Below are positions 22,090-64,000 of a stretch of 64,000 nucleotides of DNA, in pieces. Each line of letters begins with the position of its first letter. Positions within the stretch are counted from its first letter, which is position 1. The stretch is from positions 33,045,948 to 33,109,947 of the forward strand of contig CM044326.1 in assembly GCA_024291935.2 (NCBI GenBank), read 5' to 3'. A program made the translations under genes and the position numbers. The stretch comes from Okapia johnstoni (Eukaryota > Chordata > Mammalia > Artiodactyla > Giraffidae). A model generated the notes under the pieces. The model made no database searches and was not told the origin of the DNA. It saw only the letters and a list, made by a program, of their open reading frames with translations.

Positions 22090-23006
22090 GAATTAGTCAG
22101 GGAGGGGCCTGGCACAACCTTTAAAAGAATGACACAGCCCAAGAACACGCCATAAACTGACTAGAACCATCTAGGTCCAAGATGGTGGACAAGTGGACTT
22201 CCTTGAGACTTTGAGCCTCAGTATAAGCTCACTGTAACATATCAGAAAGTTACGTGACACACCCACAGGCACCATACTTCCAAAGCAGATCTCATAAACG
22301 TTAAAAAGTGGGCAGTGGCCCAATTCCTGGAAACCCCTGCTCCTTCCCCCAAATAGCTGGAATACTCCTACTCATTAGCATATGAAATTACCCATCCCTA
22401 TAAAAACTGACATCCTTATACCTTGGGGTCTCTCTCACCTTCTGAGATGGTCCACACTCGGTCTATGGAATATGGTGTGTTGTTCAGACACTAAGTTGAG
22501 CCCAGTTCTTTGCAACCTCATGGACTGCAGCATGTCAGGCTTCCCTGTCCATAACCAACTCCCAGAGTGTGCTCAAACTCATGTCCATTGAGTCGGTGAT
22601 GCCATCCAACCATCTCATCCTGTTGCCCCCTTCTCCTCCTGCCTTCAGTCTTTCCCAGCACTTGGGTCTTTTCCAACAAGTCAGATCTTTGCATCAGGTG
22701 GCCAAATTATTGGAGTTTCAGCTTCAGCATCAGTCCTTCCAATGGATATACAGGGTTTATTTCCTTTAGGATTGACTGGTTTGATCTCCTTGCTGTCCAA
22801 GGGACTTTCAAGAGTCTTCTCCAGCACCACAATTTGAAAGCATCAATTCTTCAGCACTCAGCCTTCTTTATGGAAGGCTCTCACATCCATATATGACTAC
22901 TGGAAAAACCATAGCTTTGCCTATATGGACCGTTATTGGCAAATGATGTCTCTGCTTTTTAATAGTATGTCCCTGAATAAACCTGCTTTCTCACTGAACA
23001 GAAAAG
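22090..23006 (+). repeat. Retroviral LTR, copy B, interrupted by BovB
   Basis: Matches copy A in order: AAAAGAATGACACAGCCCAA, GTGACACACCCACAGG, AGTGGGCAGTGGCCCAATTC, CTTCCCCCAAATAGCTGGAA, ACTCATTAGCATATGAAATT. It has a good TATAAAAA at 22399-22406. The BovB copy at 22480-22970 splits it just after GGTCCACACTCGGTCTATGG; the LTR resumes at about 22972 with CCTGAATAAACC and soon ends, lacking the tandem U5 repeat of copy A. Confidence 0.65.
22480..22970 (-). mobile_element. BovB LINE 3' end, antisense, inserted in LTR copy B
   Basis: About 490 bp of antisense BovB 3' end: TTGTTCAGACACTAAGTTGA at the terminus, then CATGTCCATTGAGTCGGTGA, GGTGGCCAAATTATTGGAG, AAGGGACTTTCAAGAGTCTT. It is diverged and has no useful frame. 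Confidence 0.88.
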
Positions 23007-23009
23007 AAG

Positions 23010-26000
23010 GACCTTAGCCCTCACCCGTCCTTCTCCGTGCATGTTATCCTGTGCTGGCTATGGGGTCAGGCCTCAGGTCTTTCTTCATTCATCCCGTCCC
23101 ACCCAAACTGGGCTGCTCCTACGTCTGGTGCAGGTGATCTGTGTTAATACATGCCCTGGTTATTTCCTAAATATACCATTTAGGAAATAAAACTATCAAG
23201 TTTCCACTGGAGTAAAAAGTCTAGTTTTGTCAATACTTTTGACCCATCAACTGCCCAACACTTTAAACAGAATCACAATTTCAAGAGAGTATAATAAAGT
23301 TGGTCCATACTCACTCATCCACACTTCAAACTGTTGACTGTTTGACAGGGGCCACTTGTATGTGACACCAACAGTCATGGCAGCAGGGCAGTGTCTGTCT
23401 CAGAGCGGAAACGCTTTGAGCAGGGGGGGCAGGGTCCTGCCTCCTCCTCCTTCCTCGAGACTAGGGAGGAGGATGTAGATGCTGACGTCTTTCCTCCCTT
23501 CTCCAGCTTCAAGGAGAGACGCTAACACAACTTTGCCCCTCAGGTCCTGTTCCAGTGTTTTGGTTCAATTCATTAATACTTGGAGGAAACTCAACCCAGC
23601 AAAACACGCCCTACATCCTGAGCGAGGTCAAGACAAGAGGATGTCTGGCAGGGTCTTTCAGGATAACACAACTCCCACCCTCTACTCACAGGCTAAGCCA
23701 TGAGATAAGCCCATGCCTTATCTCAGTCTCCAGAGCTCAGAGAAGGAGGGGAGAGGACCCAGGGACCCAGGGCATTGGGGCTGCCGAGAGAAGCCAGCCG
23801 GGCTGAAGGGGAGGACACCAAAGATGGGAGGCAGCAGGTGCCAGTGGAGCTGGATGCTGAAGGCCGAGAGAGGAGGGACCAGCACACGGTCCTTCAGGGA
23901 CCGGGGTGCGTCTGGGGCTGGTGGAGTGGGCTGCAGCTCTGGTGTCAGGACACGACTCCCAGGGGCCCCTCTACCAAGTTCTCCTGGTCCCACACGGAGG
24001 AACAGGAGTGCAAATGCTCCCACTTCCCAGCTTCCTTCCATGCAGAGCACGCCTGTGTGCGAATGTATTCACACCTACCCACGCCCGCTGGCAGCGCCCT
24101 CCCGAGAGGGACGGGCAGCCAGTGTAGCCCTCACTCCAGAAAGAGCAGGAGGACCACATGGGCCACACCAGATACCTCCTCTCTGGTGCCCAGCACCTGG
24201 CTGCCCGGGGCAGCAGGGTCTGATTTGGTCTGGAGGCAGAACTGTGCCCCAAAGCCTGCCAAATTACTCCCTAAGAAGTGTTGAACCCGAGTCCCCTCAG
24301 CAGAAGAGAGGCGCAGTATCTCGGATGCGCTTCACTAGGAGGGTGCCCGGACAGCCTGGCCAGTGGCGCTGAGCCCACTGCTGCCCTGACCCTCGCTCCA
24401 CCACGACTCGGAGACGCGGTGAGTCCTCCGTGCCTGCCTTGGCACAGGCTACTTACTCCCTCCCTTCCACTGGGCAACCTGGGGCTACCGGTTGTTCCTT
24501 TGTCTCCACCTGCCTCCTCCACCCGGACCAGGCTTCCTGCTCAGCCCCGAGCCCGGAGTTCCTTCACGCAGCGCTGGCCATGCCGGGCTTCACGGCTGTG
24601 CTTGTGTGCCTCTTCCTGTGAGGGAAGCTTCTAGAGAACACGGCTGTCACCTTATTTTTGGAGCCCCAGAGCTCAGCACGGGGCCCTCTGAGAGCAGCTG
24701 CCCCACCCTGAACCCCCTGGTGCGAGCGTCACTAAGCGGACATACAAACGTAGAAACAGTGAGAGTCTCTTCCCATCTTGTCCTGAAACACTGGGAAAGA
24801 ACTAGGACAGCATCACTCGGAGCGGTGACACTCAGGAAAGGAATGGTGGTCTTCAAACACTTGAGCCTTGAGCATAAAGCTGCGGAGGAGAGGAGTGCGC
24901 GCCAGGGCAGTGGGGGAAGCGGCGACACGTCAGGAAAACGGAGCAGCTGCCAGAACTGGCCGCAGACCTGGGCACCGGAGGCGCCTAGAGCGGGAGAAGT
25001 CCTTGATGAGCAGCTGCAGGCTTCCTTTCTAAGAGGGCGGGCGGGGAGGGGGCAGGAAGGAGACATGGCGCAGGCTGGGGAGGGATGCTCCGCCGGCTTT
25101 TCCCTTGGTGACGCCCCCACGAGGGCCTCTGTGTATAACAGAGTCAGAAACCGCAGGAATGAATACCAGGGAGCTGGGGAGGACACGAGATCCTCAGAGG
25201 ATGTAACCACTCGGCCCTGTCACACAGCCACAAAAAAACCCACAAGGCAACCAAACCAGCGCTGACGGCATCAGAGCTGCCAATATGGCCCCAGTGTCCC
25301 CTGCCGTCACCCTGAGAGACTGGGTTGTCTCGGCAAGTGTCTGGTCTAACCTCCACCCCAAGGTGACCCTGCTCTGCGGGAGGCTCCGGCTTGTGACTAA
25401 GCAGTCAGAGGTAACTGGTGGCGGCCACTGCTAATCAGAGTTAATGCTGGGGGCCACCTCTAAACAGCAGTAATGGTGGGGGCCAGTGTTAATAGGAGTT
25501 GACAGAGGGCCACTGCTAATCAGTTGACCCAAGTGAATCCTGACTAACCTCCTGACTGAACACACCTCACATGCTGGCGAGCCTCAGGTCGCTCCTCTTT
25601 CAAGCTACTGAAACCCAAATGCGACTCTTCACGGCCCGGCCCAGAGTTAGGCGCTCAGCCAAGCGTTTCAACTCAAAATGTCGCATCTCATGGCTGATGT
25701 CTCACCAGGTGGCCTCCTCCTTGGCGTCTGCAGGAACTTGCATGGTTTGGGCTGAATGACACCACACAGGCATCAGTACAGGCAGGCGGGTGAAGAGCAA
25801 AGAGCACCGGCCCAACCGGAACCATGGGCTCCATGCTCACCCCATCGCTGGGCCTCTTCTGCAACACAGGAAGGGCCCAGAGAGTTGCTGAAGATCAAGC
25901 AGGATGGGCCTTCTCTGGACCAAACGCAGCTCCCTGCAGCTGTGGCCTGTGTCAGCCTGTCTCAGCCTGGGCTGACGGGGGACAGGTGGCTCAGGGGGAG

Positions 26001-29000
26001 ACTCAGAACAGCTGCCTCGTGTGTTCCAGACCCTGGGGCCTGTGCCCCATCACTGTCGCCAATGAATACCTCTTTTGTACTAAGTACCAGGCACCATGCT
26101 AGGTCCTTGGGTTACAGGAAGGAAAAAAAAAGTGGGGCTTACAGTCTAGTAACAGCAAAGAGACAAGAGATAAGAGAAATCTGTAAATGCTGTTGGCTGT
26201 TAGGGTGGCAGGAGCAGGGACAGTGATCACTGAGGGCTGAGCCGGGCCGGCAGGCCTGGGAGTGGCCAGCGTCGGTGGAGGAGGAGACTCAAGCTCAGAG
26301 GAGGCGAGGCGCCCTCAGCCTCCTGTCCGGTGCTCGCACCTGGCCCACCACTTCTCCCTGTCCTTTGGGCACACTGGCACAGGCCTGTCCACCTTCCTCA
26401 CAGCAGGCTCTGAGCCCAGAACCCTATACCTCAGACACGGGGGGGAATGTCTTCATGAAGTCTCTGCGGGCAGGGCAGGGTCCCCTCCTGAGCGCCACAG
26501 TGCGCTGTTCAGGGCCTTCTGTGCTCTGGGCAAGCCGGGAGGGGAGAGATGAGGACTAGCTTGTGTTCCTGCCTAACAGGACCTGAGCCTGGGGAGCTGC
26601 TGACCTCCAGACGGCTGCCAGGAGCCCTGCTCTGCACGTGCCGTCCGGGGAACCCGGCCAGCATCCCAGCGTGGGACACCTTAAACATGCCGACTTTCTG
26701 GGGACGAGAGCTGAGGTTAAGAACCTGGAATCTGGAAACAGGCCACCCAGGTCCAAGGCATACACCTCGAGGGCATGCTGCCTGATCCACGTTTAAACAG
26801 TGCACGGGGAGGGACTCCGGTCTGGAACCTGCTCTGCCCTGGCCCTCCTGGCTGCACTGACCCCACGGTGGCCAGTGGCTCCCTTCCTGGCAGAGGACGT
26901 TCACTTTTGAGTTCACATAGGCTTCCTCAAAAGGCCCCGTCTACTATCTGGGCCCTAGGGCCACCCCTGCACTCTCAGCATCCTGAGAGTCTGGCCCAAA
27001 CTGAAGAAAAGTCTCAGACTCTCCCAGCAAAACCCATTTTCCACATGCCCTCCTCACCCGGTAAGCTCCCTTCCTTGGGGACACAAGTAAGGCCCAGATT
27101 TCCTGTCACCTATGGCTGGGTTCTGTTCTCTCAAGAGGCAAACCAAGACCAATTCACAAAGCTGCTAGACTCTGGCCTCTTCGTGGACTGGCGGGGACAC
27201 CCGGGTTCTCCGCTGGGGGATGGTCCCACCTGGACTCACCTGTGCACCATCAGAACACCTGCAAGGCATGCCATGCTCTTCACATCGCTCCCTTCAAAGC
27301 TACCACTTTCCTCCCCACTTAAAGGGCTGCTGAACTGTCTACAGGATTTCACGGCAAATTAGTAATAAAACCCACCCCAACAACACAACCCAAAGCAAAG
27401 TTCTGGGCCCTGCACTCCAAGCCCTTCCTATGCCTGCTGCCCCTCTTGCCTGAGCTGGACCAGGAGGCAGTGCCTCACAGACGTGCCCCCCAGCATCCCC
27501 GGTGCTGCTCACGGAGGCCACACGAGCTCCATGGATCCCACGGTCACCAAGCCTCACTCACTGAGCAAGAACTGCTGGCAGAGGGTGTTCCAGGGATGGT
27601 TTCCATGGCAATGGTAACTTGTTCATACTGCACAGAGGGAAATTTTTCTTTTAAACATCATCTTCTCTAGGTTTTTGGAGAAACATATGCTGTGAAAGCG
27701 ATCACAGTTGTTCTTCTGAAAGTTTTAGTCATGTTTCTTAACAGTTTTCTGCACGGTCTTCACTTTTGGAGATCAAAGGACAGTTTGAGGACAAGGCCTG
27801 TCATTAAAGAATGTCTTGGTTCCCCCGATGTGTCTGATCTAGATAAGAGGGAAGTCAACCTAACTAGGGCATAAGCCTTATTTTCAGGAAAAAGAAAATA
27901 TTCTGGGTGTTGGGTAAATAAAAAGAGTAGCATGGCCCTGCCAGCTATCTTAGCTCACTTCCGGAGACTCAAAAAAATACGGCTTTGTCTCAAGTGACTG
28001 AAGTGCTCTTAGAATATTTTCTTTCAAAATTCAGTGTATGAAGAATGAAACTGCTCTACCCCGAGGGTGCAGTATCCCAAGGAAAGACATGGGTCCTTTA
28101 GGAATGGATGCGATTACATGTTTTAACCTCAGTAAAGGTAACACTATCTACGCTGCCTCTAAAATCAAACCTTTATTGTTAGAGTCCTTTAAATATGACC
28201 AGTTTAGATGACTTTTGCAGGTGAATACTGGTACTAAAAACAGACATCATTTCTCATTGGTCAGTAACGTACTAAAATACAGAGACAGCTTATGACAGAT
28301 GAGCAGTCAGAGAAATGAAACTCCTTTAAGAGCAGTTTGTATTCCATTTGTCCTTTACAGCATGAAGTTCCAGGAAGGTGAAAGGGACCTGCTCTGTTGT
28401 TAGGTCGCAGGGCATTCACCCCTTCATCCTTCCCTGACCCCTGACTCAGGTCCACCGGTCTGGCCTCCCCCCACCACACGGCTCTCCCACGGGGCCCCCT
28501 TCTCCTGGCCTCCCCCAGCACCGTCTCAGGGCTCGGCGCTGGTCCTCTCCTCGGCTCCTCTTACTCGCTGAGGGCTCCTAGGGTCTTCCCTCAGTCACCA
28601 CCTATACCTAAAGGTACCTCCAACTGTGTCCACACCTGCTCTCTCACCCCTAAACTTTCCCACAACTTGCCCCGTTTCATGGACAGCAACCCTGTACTTT
28701 CTGCTGCTCTGGCCAAAAAAAAGGGACAATCACTCTGGCTCTTTCTCACCCACTTCCAATCCAGGAGCAAATGGACTCTTATTTCAAAACATACTCAGAA
28801 TCCAACTACTGTCTCACCAGGACAGCATCACCTCTTACCTCATTACTGCCAACAGCCTGCAAATGGCTTTCTGTCCTCTCCTTGCTTCCAGCAATGAATT
28901 TGCAACACAGCTGCCAGAACCAGCATTTGAAAGCCTGAGGCCACTCTTCTTCCGTTTGAAACCCCACCCCACCCCCCCATCTCAGAGTAGACACACTGGC

Positions 29001-29980
29001 GTGGCCTCTGTGGCCGAGGTGTGCATTCTGACGTCCCGCCACTCTGCTCCAGCACACAGGGTGCACTCTGGCCTCAGCCAGACACGGACTCCGGTGCCTC
29101 CCTTGCAGCCACATCTCGGCTAAAGCACCTCATCCTCACCCATCACCCATTTAACGTGGCACCACTCAAACCCCGGGACCTCTGGATGCCTCACCCTGCA
29201 CTGATTTTTTTCGTGCCATTGGCCCCTTTGTTCTGTACTAGACACTTAATTACTGTTCACTGACTGCTACCCTATTAGGACACAAACTTTAATAAGAGGT
29301 CAGGGATCCCAAACACCTACAACACCTCCCTGCCTGTGTAGAAGGTAAGCATTGATGACCTTGTGTCCAGACTATCATATCTGGACCACCACAGACAAGC
29401 CCAGAACTCACAGCCATCAATGTCACAACAGTCCCACGAGGCTGAGACGTCAAACTGACCGATGATCTCAGTACCCTCTCAGCATGATCATGCAGCAGCT
29501 GGGAAAAGGCTGTGGGTCTAATTCATGTCCTGAATCACAATGAATAAGAGAGGAAAATTACATACTTCTTGGAGAACAGACCCAGAACAGCCAAGGCCTG
29601 GCGTTTCTCCATGCCAGGGTGCACGTGACTCCCAAGGATGAGGCAGACAGCCACGCCCTACTCCCATCCAGCTCTGGTCGCCAGGAGGGCCGTCTTCTCC
29701 CTGCAGTGTCTTTGGGGAAAGAAGATGCTAGAAATGACAAAATGTTAGGATCCACAATAAGGAAAAAGTGGCCTAGCCTTCACACGCTTTCCATTTGCTT
29801 TTGTTCAAGGTGGTGGTGGAGGCAAAAACACATACTTTTAGTCACTGCCTTAATCTGAGTCTTAAATAGAGCATCAGGAGACAAAGCAAGATTTTACTGA
29901 GAAAAAGTGAATTTTTAATTATCTTGTGAATCTACTTAGAAAAACACACAAGCAATGTTCACAACTATAAATTTAAACCT
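23010..29980. other. CKB-MARK3 spacer, right part: no gene recognised
   Basis: About 7 kb without a recognisable gene. Stretches at about 26060-26190 and 28640-29120 look like ancient mammalian L2-type interspersed repeats. A 13-bp-arm inverted repeat is at 23160-23190 and a short minisatellite at 25411-25523. The longest open frame (24492-25265, plus) has no recognisable domain. Confidence 0.45.
25411..25523. repeat. Imperfect ~29-bp minisatellite, four units
   Basis: Units start GTAACTGGTGGCGGCCACTG, GTTAATGCTGGGGGCCACCT, GTAATGGTGGGGGCCAGTGT and GTTGACAGAGGGCCACTGCT. They share a GT(A/T)A(C/T) start, a GGGCCA(C/G) core and a CTAATCAG-like end. Confidence 0.75.
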
Positions 29981-29988
29981 TTTGCACT

Positions 29989-30014
29989 AAAAAAAAAAAA
30001 AAAAAAAAAAAAAA
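29989..30014. repeat. Poly(A) run
   Basis: A 25-base adenine run followed by CCCACAAAAC, probably the tail of an unrecognised retroposon or simple expansion; it lies just beyond the MARK3 3' end. Confidence 0.85.
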
Positions 30015-30331
30015 CCCACAAAACATCAAACACAAAACCACAGGCATGAACTGTAAACCTGTATTAATTATCAACTAGTCTTAAAGTTAATTCTTAGTAG
30101 TAATTGAATATTTTCCTCCTTGGCAATTTTAATGTTTTAGCACCAAATAATCTCCCACAGAGGTACTCATTACAACTCTGGTTGCCAGTGTAAGGAGATG
30201 CTTCTGTAGCACTACACACACGCACACCGCCCACTCTCACACCCGCACAGACAGGAGGCCCATGGAGACGGGCGTCACACGCTGACCTCAGGGCAGCGGA
30301 AAGAAGACAGAGGGCTCACGTGTCACACGTC

Positions 30332-30403
30332 TTTAATGTAGTGCATTCGTAGAAAAGAGGCCAGCTTTCGCTCCCAGGCGTGCGCTCGTCCTTATACTTT
30401 AAT
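30332..30403 (-). terminator. MARK3: Candidate MARK3 poly(A) signals
   Basis: On the minus strand ATTAAA occurs at 30403-30398 and at 30337-30332, about 115 and 180 nt downstream of the stop codon. Another ATTAAA is at 29919-29914. No AATAAA was found close by. Which is used cannot be decided by reading. Confidence 0.4.
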
Positions 30404-30515
30404 ATCATGATTTAGAAGATGCAGACGTTATTGCCTAAATATTATTCTATACATTTCCATCAGTGTTCAGGAAAACACTTTAAATTGCTACTTAATTTAC
30501 ACCATAATTACTGGG

Positions 30516-63851
<33,336 letters not shown>

Positions 63852-64000
63852 CTATTTCTGAACATTAACTTTGCCATAAATTAAAGATGCTTCACTTTTA
63901 GCAACGCTATAATTTTAATTTTTAAAATAGTTATGAAGATAAACAGAAATATGTGGAATTTGAACTAACCCAGCCTTAACTACAGAAGTTTATTGATAAA

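Overview
This is a stretch of mammalian nuclear DNA from a bovid ruminant. Both the genes and the repeats say so. The genes are the conserved block TRMT61A - CKB - MARK3 (human 14q32; expected on bovine chromosome 21). The repeats are the ruminant set: BovB LINEs, Bov-tA tRNA-derived SINEs, CHR-type SINEs and artiodactyl L1 3' ends. Cattle, sheep and goat cannot be told apart by reading alone.

Layout. At 1.3-2.35 kb lies the 5' end of TRMT61A on the minus strand: a non-coding first exon in a CpG island and the first coding exon; the rest of the gene lies left of position 1. From 2.9 to 7.2 kb is a TRMT61A-CKB spacer with old MIR, L1 and CHR fragments. CKB, brain creatine kinase, is complete on the plus strand (promoter near 7.23-7.30 kb, eight exons, stop at 10374, poly(A) signal at 10561). 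Its seven coding exons join to exactly 381 codons plus stop. From 10.6 to 30.3 kb is a gene-free convergent spacer. Its middle part (13.3-23.0 kb) is a graveyard of a decayed endogenous retrovirus, two related LTRs, three BovB copies and many SINEs. From about 30.3 kb to the right edge is the 3' two-thirds of MARK3 on the minus strand: part of the kinase domain, the UBA domain, the long spacer and the KA1 domain. I place eleven constitutive exons and three in-frame cassette exons (162, 27 and 45 nt). The first MARK3 exons lie beyond 64 kb.

TRMT61A and CKB are divergent (start sites about 5 kb apart); CKB and MARK3 are convergent. The three genes share no pathway: tRNA m1A58 methylation, phosphocreatine energy buffering, and microtubule/polarity kinase signalling.

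I found no undescribed protein system. The observations most worth a second look are: a 1.6-kb compound VNTR with expanding GT tracts in a MARK3 intron; three MARK3 cassette exons that all use the same codon phase; a BovB insertion with a 5' inversion; two retroviral LTR copies each broken by its own BovB; a CKB TATA box that is also a perfect MEF2 motif; and a (TGAGC)10 array directly before the last CKB splice acceptor.
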